A stretch of 64,000 bases of DNA from Acinetobacter radioresistens DSM 6976 = NBRC 102413 = CIP 103788 (GCF_006757745.1 NZ_AP019741.1:176232-240231), one strand, 5' to 3'. Shown: positions 1 through 8,711, counted from the first letter of the stretch. A program made the numbers and translations. The notes: generated from the letters alone by a model not told the origin.

Positions 1-159
1 GAATTCAGAAAACTGCTAATTAAAATATCGGCTACCGTTTTAATTTCTTTCTCGTTAATTGGTGCATTCTTGGGGAGTGCTATGTTTGGTTTTCTGTTTG
101 GTGCTTTAATTTTAAGCATTAACCTTTACGACTATCTTCACAAATTACATGAGTCCTGA
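1..159 (+). CDS. C-terminal end of a membrane protein (partial, 5' cut by window)
   Basis: Frame 1 is open from the first base to a TGA at 157-159, giving 52 residues. They contain one or two hydrophobic stretches rich in Leu, Ile, Phe and Gly and end in a short polar tail (DYLHKLHES). This looks like the last membrane segments of a small inner-membrane protein. The stop overlaps the ATG of the next gene by 11 bases, so the two are probably co-transcribed and translationally coupled. The family cannot be named because the N-terminus is missing. Confidence 0.55.
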   Translation, partial: EFRKLLIKISATVLISFSLIGAFLGSAMFGFLFGALILSINLYDYLHKLHES

Positions 160-997
160 TCAAAACATTCTTTTTAACGAAGTTGTGAGCAATATGAATA
201 CTATTACCGACCTATCAAGACATATTCTCCCTTCTTCACCAAAGAAGCCTGTACTTTGTCCATACTGCAAAGAAGAAGCACAATTCGATAAAGGCTTGTG
301 GCGTTGCAATCCTTGTAATGCTTTGGGTAGGGCAGATAAGCAAACTGGCCGACCATTGGGAACCATGGCAAATAACGCTTTATGGACTGCAAGGAAGGAG
401 ATACACCAGTCTTTTGGTGCGGTCATGCAATATCATATTAGTAATGGCATAAGTAAAACGCAGGCCAGAAAGAAGGTTATCAATGATTTGGCAAATGTAC
501 TTAATCTAAACCCCAAACAGATCAATATTGATCGCTTTGATGAAACGCTGTGTAAGCTTTCGTTAGACGCGATTACCAAGATGCAGACGGCGTGTGTTCC
601 CGTATGCCCATACTGTTCAAATCTCTCTGTCTATCTTCCATCTAAGCGTATTTATCGCTGTGAACCATGCGATGCTCAAGTCGGGGTCCATAAACATAAT
701 AATCAGCCTTTAGGATCGTTAGCTAATCCGGAATTGCGTGCGACTAGAAAAAAAGCACATTCTTACTTTGATCCATTGTGGCGATGCAAGATGAAGCGTG
801 ATTCCTTAACCGTTTCCCAAGCGCGAAAGACTGCATATCACTGGCTTGCCTTACAAATGGGTATAGATTTTGTTGACTGCCATATAGGGGAGTTTGACAT
901 TGAGCAATGCAATGAGGTCATACGAATCTGCAAGCCATATATAGGGAAGGCTATGCAGCAAATTCAAAACTCAAAAAATAATTATTCTGTCACTTGA
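149..997 (+). CDS. Double zinc-ribbon protein, DUF3268-like
   Basis: 282 residues made of two tandem copies of one module. Copy 1 has Cys37/Cys40 and Cys53/Cys56 followed by GRPLGTMAN; copy 2 has Cys153/Cys156 and Cys171/Cys174 followed by QPLGSLANPELR and HSYFDPLW. CPYC...C-x-PC followed by PLG-x-x-AN and an Arg/Lys-rich helix is the pattern I know from DUF3268 'zinc-finger-containing' proteins of plasmids and phages. Known members usually have a single module, so the duplication is noteworthy; copy 2 is closer to the family consensus than copy 1. It probably binds zinc and perhaps nucleic acid; the function is unknown. It overlaps the end of the upstream membrane-protein gene. Confidence 0.7.
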   Translation: MSPDQNILFNEVVSNMNTITDLSRHILPSSPKKPVLCPYCKEEAQFDKGLWRCNPCNALGRADKQTGRPLGTMANNALWTARKEIHQSFGAVMQYHISNGISKTQARKKVINDLANVLNLNPKQINIDRFDETLCKLSLDAITKMQTACVPVCPYCSNLSVYLPSKRIYRCEPCDAQVGVHKHNNQPLGSLANPELRATRKKAHSYFDPLWRCKMKRDSLTVSQARKTAYHWLALQMGIDFVDCHIGEFDIEQCNEVIRICKPYIGKAMQQIQNSKNNYSVT

Positions 998-1006
998 TGA
1001 TGGTCG

Positions 1007-1031
1007 ATACTTTGTTCTGGATACAAAGTAT
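1007..1031. repeat. Perfect inverted repeat after the zinc-ribbon gene
   Basis: Arms ATACTTTGT (1007-1015) and ACAAAGTAT (1023-1031) are perfectly complementary across a 7-base loop, ten bases past the stop of the upstream gene. No T-run follows, so it is not a classic terminator; it could be an operator or an RNA 3' hairpin. A 26-codon ORF (1047-1127, + strand) follows but has no clear ribosome-binding site and is not called. Confidence 0.4.
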
Positions 1032-1136
1032 TGCCTCTTTTGGTTAATGAAAATGAAAGCAATTAGTGAAACTTGTAATGCTCTTACTATTAAAGACATA
1101 CAGCAATATGCTTTAGCTTTTGTTTAATAGCTTCTA

Positions 1137-1168
1137 AGAAAAAAAGACTTTTTATAAGTCCTTTTTTT
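1137..1168. terminator. Bidirectional terminator between convergent genes
   Basis: Stem GACTT (1146-1150) / AAGTC (1156-1160) is flanked by an A-run on the left and a T-run on the right, so it can end transcripts from both sides. The stop codon of the minus-strand gene (1152-1154) lies in the loop. Confidence 0.65.
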
Positions 1169-1652
1169 CTGTCTGATTGTAATTAGAAGGGAATTCAAAA
1201 TCTTTACTTGAAAAACAGAAAATAATTACACGGAGAATATAACTAACTATTAAATACAACAAAGAATAGAAAAGTATATGTATTTCAAATTCCCCAAAAA
1301 AAACTATATAAAAGAACATTACAGTGGTATTTATAAAAATTATATAAATATAATCAATGCCATACTTTAAGATTAAAGTAGCTACATCAATATCTCCAAT
1401 GCGAATTTTCTTTTCAATTATCGATAACGAGTACAAAAATCCAGTCATACTAAAACATACGAGTAGAGCTACTACCATCATTTCAAGAAAGTACTTAGAG
1501 TAAAGCGAACTTATGAGATTTAATAAAATATCTTCTGAGATTAAAAAATTACATAGCCAAAAAAAGAGTGCTATAAAAATAAAATGAAAAAATAATTCAG
1601 CAAATGGAATAATCCATTTTTCTTTTTTTTTAAATTTGTGTTTAACTTCCAT
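1152..1652 (-). CDS. Small integral membrane protein, unknown
   Basis: 166 residues with a basic N-terminus (MEVKHKFKKKEK) and about four hydrophobic segments (roughly residues 14-36, 53-77, 92-118 and 124-146), ending in a short polar cytoplasmic tail. The lysine-rich start suggests a cytoplasmic N-terminus. It is convergent with the zinc-ribbon gene and shares its terminator. I do not recognise a family, and the very AT-rich codon use gives little extra signal. Confidence 0.5.
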   Translation of the reverse strand: MEVKHKFKKKEKWIIPFAELFFHFIFIALFFWLCNFLISEDILLNLISSLYSKYFLEMMVVALLVCFSMTGFLYSLSIIEKKIRIGDIDVATLILKYGIDYIYIIFINTTVMFFYIVFFGEFEIHILFYSLLYLIVSYILRVIIFCFSSKDFEFPSNYNQTEKKDL

Positions 1653-1702
1653 ACAGATACACCAGTATATTGCAGAAAAAATAATCGAAAGTTGGTAATT
1701 GA

Positions 1703-1733
1703 GGATCAGATATTTCTAACTGATCCTTTTTTT
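1703..1733 (+). terminator. Rho-independent terminator, plus-strand orientation
   Basis: Stem GGATCAG (1703-1709) / CTGATCC (1720-1726) followed by seven T. The T-run lies on the plus strand although both neighbouring genes are on the minus strand, so it would block read-through entering the S49 gene from the left. A second palindrome, TTTTAAATCG / CGATTTAAAA (1738-1760), abuts the stop of the S49 gene. Confidence 0.55.
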
Positions 1734-1760
1734 ATGCTTTTAAATCGTTACGATTTAAAA

Positions 1761-2738
1761 TTATTGAACTTGGATTTGAAGTTCTTCTTTTAAGCTGTCA
1801 GATAAGCCCTGACCAATCGATCTACCTACATCACTATAAGCTGTATTGAAAAGTCCACCCAAGCCATTATTGACATAGGTATAGTTTTTTACTTGATCGA
1901 TTTTTAATTCGCGCTTAAGGGTATTCATATCACCCACTTTATCAGCAATACCAACCTCTACCGCTTGCTCACCTGTCCAGACTAATCCTGAGAACATATC
2001 ATCAGTTTCTTTCAGTCGGCCATTACGTCCATCACGTACATACTTGATGAAGTTCTTATGCACGTTGTTCAACATCTTTTGGTAATAATCCATTTGCTCA
2101 TCAGTCACCTTCTGCGTGAAGGAAAAGGCTGCCTTGTTTGAGCCGGCAGTGATAGTACGATCACCTACACCAACCTTGTCCATTAGCTTGGTAAAGTCAT
2201 AGTTGCTCATAATCACCCCAATTGAGCCTACAAGGGATGTTTTGCCCACGATTATGTAATCACTGGCAGATGCGATCTGGTACGCTGCTGATGCGCCCAT
2301 ATCTTCAATGAGGGCATACACTTTCTTGTTCGGGTATTTATTCTTTAAATACTGAATTTCATTCCATACCATTTCAGCTTGATACGGGGAGCCGCCACCC
2401 GAGTTGATCTGTAATACGATTGCTGAGCTATCCTCGTTTTCAAAAGCTTGTCTTAATGATTGGGTAATATAAGTACCATTTGCATTGGTATTTGAGGCAA
2501 TCGTTCCATTCACTTTAATTAAGGCGATATGTGGACCGCTTACAAATGAATTCTTAATATTGTCTGTGATCTTAAGGCTACTATTGAGGCTGTAAATTGC
2601 CAGTAAGGTAAGGAATATACCCAATGATGTTGCAGTGATTTCAAGCCAAGTTCTTTTTTTTACTTTATATGTGACTGTTCTTGGTAGGTCAGAATCCCTA
2701 TTGAAAATTCTTCGCATGAACTCTTTTAATCTATTCAT
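1761..2738 (-). CDS. S49 family peptidase (SppA/SohB-like)
   Basis: 325 residues with a basic N-terminus, one membrane anchor (about residues 33-52) and a periplasmic serine peptidase domain. The S49 signatures are visible: INSGGGSPYQAE (111-122), EDMGASAAYQIASASDYI with nucleophile Ser150, the SLVGSIGVIM strand (168-177), and Lys202 as general base. The 52-residue Ser-Lys spacing equals that of Bacillus SppA (Ser147/Lys199), so the dyad looks intact and sits in one short-form chain. S49 enzymes cut leftover signal peptides or membrane proteins. Copies are common on large conjugative plasmids, where they may process transfer proteins; that role is inference. Monocistronic, with its own upstream region. 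Confidence 0.88.
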   Translation of the reverse strand: MNRLKEFMRRIFNRDSDLPRTVTYKVKKRTWLEITATSLGIFLTLLAIYSLNSSLKITDNIKNSFVSGPHIALIKVNGTIASNTNANGTYITQSLRQAFENEDSSAIVLQINSGGGSPYQAEMVWNEIQYLKNKYPNKKVYALIEDMGASAAYQIASASDYIIVGKTSLVGSIGVIMSNYDFTKLMDKVGVGDRTITAGSNKAAFSFTQKVTDEQMDYYQKMLNNVHKNFIKYVRDGRNGRLKETDDMFSGLVWTGEQAVEVGIADKVGDMNTLKRELKIDQVKNYTYVNNGLGGLFNTAYSDVGRSIGQGLSDSLKEELQIQVQ

Positions 2739-2841
2739 TAGAGATGCCTTGTATATTGAGCGTTAATATTTAAATAATATAACTCAATAAAAAAAGATAC
2801 ATTAACGAAATATTATTGTTTATTTCACTAAGCGATATTGG

Positions 2842-2869
2842 AAAAAACACCCCATTAAGGGTGTTTTTT
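2842..2869 (-). terminator. Terminator of the 2880-4178 gene
   Basis: Near-symmetric hairpin: an A-run plus CACCC (2848-2852) pairs with GGGTG (2859-2863) plus a T-run. It lies just past the stop of the minus-strand gene at 2880 and can act in both directions. Confidence 0.7.
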
Positions 2870-2879
2870 AATGGTTTGG

Positions 2880-4178
2880 TTATGCCGGATTTTCAACTGA
2901 TACAGAAAGTATATTATCCATAGCACAAGCATAAAAATACTTTGCTTTTCTGATATTGGGTATGAGCTGCCCGTAAAGATCGTGAATTAACTTGGTATCA
3001 GAATTCGATAAATTCAACCACTGATCCGGTACAAAAACATTTCCATAATCATTCGAGGTTACTGACACTTTTGCGATCAAGTCCATGCACTTATCAAATC
3101 GTGGTTTGATCGCTAATTCGGCATCAGCCATTAAGATTTCCGTAGGCATATAAGCTGCAATTTCAATATCCAGTGTTACTTCATTATTGGATATGTAAAA
3201 CACAACAGTAAACGTATCCATTAACTCAACTGAGTTTTCATCGATATGCCAACCGAAAACGCCGTTTTCACCTTCCTCAGAAAATGAGTAGCTTAATTTA
3301 TGCTTCAAGAAATCTGATAAGCAACTTAAGCTTTTGCATTCGATCGTGAGAATATTAAATTTTGATTCTGCCAATTGCGGCATTAAAGTTTTGTGTTGAT
3401 CTGAATTATTGAGGATGTGTAATAAATATTGGATTGTGTCAGTAGACAAAGAAATTTTATCTTTAGAACCTGACAAGATTAAAGCATTCTCATTTATGCA
3501 ATCTCCTATCGCTGAATTACACAGGCCCACCCATTCATTACTATTCAATTTAACAGCCATATCCACCTTAAGGTGTCCAACCTCATAAACACGCTGTATT
3601 TTAAGCACATCAGTTATAGGGGATTTAGAATCAGCAATGAAGTGCTTATAGATCAGTGGATCGAGAGAAATAGGGCTTTGATTAAGCTCTATAGATAGAC
3701 CAATGTTATTTAATGCCATCATATAGATATGAGTCAGAACGGGTATACCTGAACGTTTGGTATCGCCGTAGTTTTTTATATAAAAGCAAATCAGATTACT
3801 TGCCTCTATCTTAAAATTGTACTCAGACCTAATGGCTAACATTCTGTTGAGTGAAGCAACTAAAATCTCAGCGAAAAGTTTGTTTGATACCCCAAGTACT
3901 TCCTCCATGCGCTGAATTACATGGTCCACGGCGCTAATAATGTCGCCTGAATTCAGTGTTGTAAGCAATTCTTTATCGTTAGTTGCTTTGAAACTCGCAT
4001 AGGTTTTATAAGAATGAGAAGCTGCTAATAACTCAAAAATTTGAGCGCGTGATAATTTCAATCCTTCAAGGTTACATCCTTTGGTCAGGCTGAACCAATT
4101 GAAATAATATCCGATGTTATTGACAGTATTTTCGAGTGAGTCTGAGAAAGTAAAAGGTGTGAATGCAGAAAGCTTCAT
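2880..4178 (-). CDS. Unknown protein with the shared N-terminal GY motif
   Basis: 432 residues counted from the ATG at 4178, which has AAGGA eight bases upstream; an in-frame ATG at 4208 lacks such a site. Around residues 40-63 it has LSRAQIFELLAASHSYKTYAS, matching a short helix-turn motif (S/A-x-ELLA-x-S-x-x-Y-K-x-Y) also found in the proteins at 62898-63941, 17436-18158 and 20204-20878. The rest is soluble and mixed alpha/beta, with no recognised catalytic motif. Monocistronic with its own terminator. The 9-kb RM transposon inserted about 190 bases upstream of this start, so its promoter region may now include transposon sequence. Confidence 0.6.
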   Translation of the reverse strand: MKLSAFTPFTFSDSLENTVNNIGYYFNWFSLTKGCNLEGLKLSRAQIFELLAASHSYKTYASFKATNDKELLTTLNSGDIISAVDHVIQRMEEVLGVSNKLFAEILVASLNRMLAIRSEYNFKIEASNLICFYIKNYGDTKRSGIPVLTHIYMMALNNIGLSIELNQSPISLDPLIYKHFIADSKSPITDVLKIQRVYEVGHLKVDMAVKLNSNEWVGLCNSAIGDCINENALILSGSKDKISLSTDTIQYLLHILNNSDQHKTLMPQLAESKFNILTIECKSLSCLSDFLKHKLSYSFSEEGENGVFGWHIDENSVELMDTFTVVFYISNNEVTLDIEIAAYMPTEILMADAELAIKPRFDKCMDLIAKVSVTSNDYGNVFVPDQWLNLSNSDTKLIHDLYGQLIPNIRKAKYFYACAMDNILSVSVENPA

Positions 4179-4358
4179 AGAAGTTATCCTTATTTCAAAC
4201 GCAAGCATAGCATTGGTTTAACTGCGCTCACAAAGAAGATAAGGACAGTTTAAAAATGGTGTTTACAACAAATGGTTTTTGCTCCAATGCAGGCAAGGTC
4301 ATTACACCCATGCTTTAATCTTATTATTTTTTTAAAGATAAAGATATTTATTAAGCAA

Positions 4359-4366
4359 ATTAAATT
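4359..4366. repeat. Left target-site duplication ATTAAATT
   Basis: Identical to 13370-13377; directly abuts the left inverted repeat. Eight bases is typical of ISL3-family transposition. Confidence 0.88.
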
Positions 4367-4390
4367 GGCTATTTGCATTTTAGGGTGGGA
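4367..4390. repeat. Left terminal inverted repeat of the RM transposon
   Basis: Starts GGCTATTTGCATT and continues TTAGGGTGGGA. It aligns to the reverse complement of 13346-13369 with 13 perfect bases and scattered matches beyond. It also contains a degenerate copy of the internal TTGCA-N4-AAGGTTG repeat. Confidence 0.85.
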
Positions 4391-4435
4391 TTTTTATAAA
4401 TCTCACCTTATTTTTTTACTTAACAAACTCTAATT

Positions 4436-4499
4436 TTGCAATCTAAGGTTGTAACTACTTGAGCTAATCATTTTTAAAATTTGCATTATAAGGTTGAAA
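4436..4499 (+). repeat. Two internal TTGCA-N4-AAGGTTG repeats (left pair)
   Basis: Copies at 4436-4454 and 4481-4499 share TTGCA, a 4-base variable part, AAGGTTG, then T/G-AA. They lie between the left end and the 3' end of the 4506-5171 gene. The same motif occurs at both transposon ends and before hsdM, so it is likely a binding site for the transposase or another element-encoded protein. Confidence 0.65.
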
Positions 4500-4505
4500 G
4501 CGAAT

Positions 4506-5171
4506 TTAGCTTTTTAATAATCCTTTTAGTTGACTCAAATATTCATTTGCTTTTTGTTGAGAATTTTCTTCTGATAAATTCAAATCAGATTGAATCTTAA
4601 TGATGCTCTGTTCAAACTTGCTTAATTCCAAATCACTCAATCGTTGTTCATCTTTGTACATATCTATAGTTGCTCGACACAAATGAATGAAGTGTGCTGT
4701 TGTTTTGTACTGATAATTACAACAAGCATGAATGATATTTTTGAGTCGTCTGTGGCGTAGCTCAATATTGATTGGTTTATAAGTTGGATGGCTTGCGCTA
4801 AAAAATAGTGCCTTATCTATGGCATCACCGCTATACCAACCTTTATCCAAATTTTCTTGTGCTGCTTGAATATAAATTTCTGCTACTCGCTTCCTGTCAG
4901 CCAAAATGTATTTCTCAATTTCAGCTTGGTCAGTTAAAAGCTCAATTGGTTCAAACTGAACTTTAGTGCCGTATCTGTTTTGGGTAGATTGATCATTTAC
5001 TCGCAGAAAAATGGTTGCACCTATTTCTATATCTGATAGCACGGCATTTTTGACAAGTTGGGCTTGATAATTTTTTACACTACCGATCAGTTCAGCTTGA
5101 ATATACTTTGTTCCAGTTTTTAAGATACGAAACTGTCCAAATGCTGTCATTTTTTCTTGCTTATTTGACAT
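4506..5171 (-). CDS. Unknown transposon-borne protein, divergent from hsdM
   Basis: 221 residues. The first ~85 residues are beta-rich (FGQFRILKTGTKYIQAELI ... GATIFLRVND), reminiscent of an OB- or SH3-like barrel, and the rest is helical, ending in a likely coiled segment. No catalytic motif is seen. It is transcribed away from hsdM across a 168-bp gap holding two TTGCA-N4-AAGGTTG repeats, with two more beyond its 3' end. This position, inside a transposon and bracketed by repeats, suggests a regulator or transposition accessory protein, but that is inference from context only. Confidence 0.6.
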   Translation of the reverse strand: MSNKQEKMTAFGQFRILKTGTKYIQAELIGSVKNYQAQLVKNAVLSDIEIGATIFLRVNDQSTQNRYGTKVQFEPIELLTDQAEIEKYILADRKRVAEIYIQAAQENLDKGWYSGDAIDKALFFSASHPTYKPINIELRHRRLKNIIHACCNYQYKTTAHFIHLCRATIDMYKDEQRLSDLELSKFEQSIIKIQSDLNLSEENSQQKANEYLSQLKGLLKS

Positions 5172-5265
5172 CTCACACCAAGCCTAATGATTATCCTGTG
5201 ATAAATTTTAACATTAAGTCTTTATTCTGAAATAAAAAATTAGTCAGATTTGAAATTTTTAAATA

Positions 5266-5333
5266 TTGCATTTCAAGGTTGAAAAATTTACGTTTATTGC
5301 ATAATATTTAACTATTGCAAAATAAGGTTGAAA
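5266..5333 (+). promoter_or_regulatory. Two TTGCA-N4-AAGGTTG repeats in the hsdM control region
   Basis: Copies at 5266-5284 and 5315-5333 lie in the divergent interval between the 221-residue gene and hsdM. The second one ends seven bases before the hsdM ATG, and its AAGG is the only ribosome-binding-like sequence there. A protein binding these repeats could thus control hsdM expression as well as bind the transposon ends. Confidence 0.55.
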
Positions 5334-5339
5334 AACAAA

Positions 5340-7343
5340 ATGGCTTCTGCACCAAACAATACCGAATCTACACTGGCAAGTTTTATTTGGAACAATGCGA
5401 ATGATCTTTGGGGTGATTTCCCACATACAGAGTTCGGCAAAATCATTTTACCCTTTACGGTATTAAGACGTTTGGAATGTGTACTTGAGCCAACGAAAGA
5501 AGCTGTTCTCAATACTTATGCGCAATTCAAAGATCAAGGGATGGCGCTTGACGATATTCTTACTAACGTAAGCGGCAATCCATTTTATAACAAATCAACC
5601 TATAACCTATCCAATTTAGGCGGTACAAAAACCAAAGCTAATCTTGAAGATTACATCGCCAATTTCTCTGAAAATGTACGTGTCATCTTTGAACAATTTG
5701 ATTTCAATACAACAATTAATAAATTAGCCAAAGCCAATCTATTACTGCGTATTTGCAATAATTTCGCTGCCATCGACTTACATCCGAATGTTGTGCCTGA
5801 CCGTACCATGAGTAATGTCTATGAACATTTAATTGCAAGATTTGGTGCAGAAGTCGGTACGGGGTCTGAGGACTTTATGACTCCGCGCGATATTGTGCAT
5901 TTGGCAGCGACTTTATTGCTTGAGCCTGATAATGAGCTGTTTGAACAAAAGAATGGTTTAATCCGCACTATTTATGATCAAACGTGCGGTACATCGGGCT
6001 TTTTAACTGACATGATGAACTATGTAGACGGTTTTAAAGACCGCTATAAAATTGCCCCTGTACTTGTACCCCACGGACAGGAATTGCAGCCTGAAACTCA
6101 TGCGGTCGCATTGGGTTCAATGTTGCTCAAAAAACTGGAGTCTGATCCAAGCCGTGATTTATCACAAAATATTAAATTGGGTAGTACCCTCAGTAATGAC
6201 TTATTTGCAGGGCAGCGTTTCCATTATCAATGCTCTAACCCACCTTTCGGTATGTCATGGGCGAAAGATGCCAGTGCAGTTCAATTAGAGCATAAAGAAA
6301 AAGGCTTAAATGGGCGTTTTGGTGCGGGCTTGCCTAAAGCCAGTGACGGCTCAATGCTTTTTTTACAAAATCTAATTTCCAAACTAGAACTGCCTGAAAA
6401 TGGCGGTGGTCGTGGTGCAATCGTACTTTCAGGTTCGCCACTCTTTAACGGTGGTGCAGGGTCAGGCGAATCTGAAATCAGACGCTTTATTTTAGAAAAT
6501 GATTATCTCGAAGCAATTGTGGCATTACCGACTGATATTTTCTTCCGTACAGGTATTGGAACGTATATTTGGTTAATCTCAAACCGTAAACCTGAACAGC
6601 GCAAAGGCAAAGTACAGCTCATTGATGCAACTGGCATGGGTTCATCTATGCGTAAGAATGAGGGCAACAAGCGCAAGTTTATTGACCAAAATTCGATTGA
6701 TGCGATTAGCCGTATTTACGCCGACTTTGAACAAAGCTCAGTCAGCAAGATTTTTGACTATACCGATTTTGGCTACCGCCGAGTAAAAGTCTTACGTCCT
6801 TTGCGTATTGATCTTCAATTTGACGCTGAGAAACTAGAAACATTCAAATCGTCAAAAGAGTTTGGCAAGTTATCCGACAGCGACCAAAATGCTGTATCGG
6901 CTTATATTGAACAGCAGTTCGGCGAATCGAAAGATTATGCTTGGTTTGAGAATACATTCCTAAACAATCTACCACTCAGCAAAGTCAGTAAAGGCTTAAA
7001 GAATGCCTTAATCGCTGCGTTTGGGGTGCAAAATCCTGATGCCGAAGCCGTAGAAATTAACGGTGAAGTGCAAATGGATAGTGACCTGACTGATTATGAA
7101 AATATTCCGTTAAATCAGAATACTCAGGACTATATGGCGAAAGAGGTACTTCCTCATGCGCCTGATGCGGTAGTTGATACCACTTATACTGATAGCAAAG
7201 ACGGTCAAGTCGGTGTGGTGGGGTATGAAATTAACTTTAACCGTTATTTCTATGTATTTGAGCAGCCACGCCACCCAAATGAAATTATGGCGGAGATCAA
7301 AGAGTTGTCTGCCGAAGTCGCAAAATTGCTTGGGGAGGTTTAA
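5340..7343 (+). CDS. hsdM: Type I restriction-modification DNA methyltransferase subunit HsdM
   Basis: 667 residues from the ATG at 5340; an upstream in-frame TTG at 5328 lies inside a repeat and is less likely. An N-terminal helical domain (about 10-145) is followed by an N6-adenine methylase fold: DFMTPRDIV entry motif near 178-186, AdoMet-binding motif I DQTCGTSGF (about 214-222) and catalytic motif IV NPPFG (about 300-304). The C-terminal helical tail (EIMAEIKELSAEVAKLL) would contact HsdS. As M2S it methylates adenines in a bipartite site, and with HsdR it restricts unmodified DNA. The gene starts the hsdM-hsdS-hsdR-transposase unit, only two bases before hsdS. Its length is at the longer end for the family. 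Confidence 0.95.
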   Translation: MASAPNNTESTLASFIWNNANDLWGDFPHTEFGKIILPFTVLRRLECVLEPTKEAVLNTYAQFKDQGMALDDILTNVSGNPFYNKSTYNLSNLGGTKTKANLEDYIANFSENVRVIFEQFDFNTTINKLAKANLLLRICNNFAAIDLHPNVVPDRTMSNVYEHLIARFGAEVGTGSEDFMTPRDIVHLAATLLLEPDNELFEQKNGLIRTIYDQTCGTSGFLTDMMNYVDGFKDRYKIAPVLVPHGQELQPETHAVALGSMLLKKLESDPSRDLSQNIKLGSTLSNDLFAGQRFHYQCSNPPFGMSWAKDASAVQLEHKEKGLNGRFGAGLPKASDGSMLFLQNLISKLELPENGGGRGAIVLSGSPLFNGGAGSGESEIRRFILENDYLEAIVALPTDIFFRTGIGTYIWLISNRKPEQRKGKVQLIDATGMGSSMRKNEGNKRKFIDQNSIDAISRIYADFEQSSVSKIFDYTDFGYRRVKVLRPLRIDLQFDAEKLETFKSSKEFGKLSDSDQNAVSAYIEQQFGESKDYAWFENTFLNNLPLSKVSKGLKNALIAAFGVQNPDAEAVEINGEVQMDSDLTDYENIPLNQNTQDYMAKEVLPHAPDAVVDTTYTDSKDGQVGVVGYEINFNRYFYVFEQPRHPNEIMAEIKELSAEVAKLLGEV

Positions 7344-7345
7344 AA

Positions 7346-8602
7346 ATGGAATTTAAACAATACCCAAGTTATAAAAAAAGTGGTGTGGAATGGTTAGGTG
7401 ATGTACCTGAACATTGGAATTTAAAAAGGTTTGGTTATCTTTTTGATGAAAACAAAAAGAAAAATATTGGCTTAAAAGAAACTAATGTTTTGTCTTTAAG
7501 TTATGGAAATATTAAAGAAAAGAATATTGATGACAATAAAGGTTTATTGCCTGAATCCTTTGAAACTTATCAAATTATTGAACCAAATAATATTGTTTTC
7601 CGCTTTACGGATTTGCAAAATGATAAACGTAGTTTAAGAAGTGCTATCTCAAAGTATCACGGAATTATTACGTCTGCATATATTGCCGTCAAAACCAAAC
7701 AGAATGCAGATTTTTATAATTATTTGTTTCGTGCTTACGACTTACAGAAAGTATTTTATTCGATGGGCGAAGGTATGCGTCAATCTTTAAAGATGGACGA
7801 ATTAAATAAAATGCCTGTTGTTTTACCAAATAAAGATGAACAAAAACGCATTGTTTCATTTCTCGACACCGAAACTGCCCGAATTGACACCCTTATTGCC
7901 AAGCAAGAAAAGTTAATTGAGCTTTTGGAAGAACAGCGTAAGTCGATTATTTCTCATGCCGTGACCAAAGGTTTAAACCCTAATGCACCGATGAAAGACA
8001 GTGGTGTGGAATGGTTGGGGGAAGTGCCTGAGTCTTGGGTAGAACAGAAAATTAAGTTTATTTCAAAATTAATTAATGAAAAAACTTCTGAAAAATCCAA
8101 TGTTATTGCACTTGAGAATATAGAAAGTTGGACTGGTAAGTATATTGAAACAGAATCATCTTTTGAGAGTGATGCTGTAAAATTTAAAAAAAATGACGTT
8201 TTATTTGGAAAATTAAGACCTTATTTAGCTAAAGTTTATTTGGTAGAAAATCAGGGTGAAGCGGTAGGTGATATTTATGTATTACGCCCGAATAAACTAA
8301 TACATCCTCAATTTTTAAAATTTTTTATGCTATCTGAAAAGTTTATTGATTATGTGAATAGTTCAACCAATGGTACAAAAATGCCAAGAGCTAATTGGGA
8401 TTTTATTGGTTGCATTTCAATTTTTTTGCCACACATAAAGGTTCAGCATGAGATAGTCGAATATCTTGAATCTGCTGTTTTGAAAATTGAATTAATCATT
8501 AACAAACAGATTTCTTTAATAGAAAAACTTAAAGAATATCGTTCTTCGATTATCTCCCATGCGGTTACAGGCAAAATTGACGTACGGGAGTTTGGCGCAT
8601 GA
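7346..8602 (+). CDS. hsdS: Type I RM specificity subunit HsdS
   Basis: 418 residues with the classic pseudo-dyad layout. Target-recognition domain 1 opens with SGVEWLGDVPEHW (12-24) and domain 2 with SGVEWLGEVPESW (219-231). Each is followed by a long conserved helix: LDTETARIDTLIAKQEKL (173-190) ending in IISHAVTKGL, and a related C-terminal helix ending in IISHAVTGKID. The two TRDs differ from each other, so the target is a bipartite asymmetric sequence that cannot be read from the DNA. It follows hsdM by two bases, consistent with coupled translation. TRD segments are AT-richer than hsdM and hsdR, as expected for exchanged recognition domains. Confidence 0.95.
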   Translation: MEFKQYPSYKKSGVEWLGDVPEHWNLKRFGYLFDENKKKNIGLKETNVLSLSYGNIKEKNIDDNKGLLPESFETYQIIEPNNIVFRFTDLQNDKRSLRSAISKYHGIITSAYIAVKTKQNADFYNYLFRAYDLQKVFYSMGEGMRQSLKMDELNKMPVVLPNKDEQKRIVSFLDTETARIDTLIAKQEKLIELLEEQRKSIISHAVTKGLNPNAPMKDSGVEWLGEVPESWVEQKIKFISKLINEKTSEKSNVIALENIESWTGKYIETESSFESDAVKFKKNDVLFGKLRPYLAKVYLVENQGEAVGDIYVLRPNKLIHPQFLKFFMLSEKFIDYVNSSTNGTKMPRANWDFIGCISIFLPHIKVQHEIVEYLESAVLKIELIINKQISLIEKLKEYRSSIISHAVTGKIDVREFGA

Positions 8603-8632
8603 AATTTTTAGCAAACACTATCTAAAGCCAAT

Positions 8633-8695
8633 ATGGGAATGCCTGAGTTATGGCATCAAGCCCCATTTTGGCAACACGCATTACAACAGAATTAA
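8633..8695 (+). pseudogene. Short protein-like remnant between hsdS and hsdR
   Basis: The 109-bp gap between hsdS and hsdR holds a 20-codon frame, MGMPELWHQAPFWQHALQQN, with no clear ribosome-binding site. Its composition (many Trp, His, Gln, Pro) looks like real protein, and it may be the C-terminal tail of a deleted gene that once sat between hsdS and hsdR, where accessory genes are common. Alternatively it is chance. Confidence 0.25.
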
Positions 8696-8711
8696 AAATT
8701 AGGGAAAAAGC

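Noticed and set aside
1047..1127. 26-codon ORF after the zinc-ribbon gene
   Set aside because: No ribosome-binding site and too short to judge.
5328..5339. TTG start for hsdM
   Set aside because: The TTG is part of a repeat; the ATG at 5340 is 12 bases downstream and gives a normal HsdM N-terminus.
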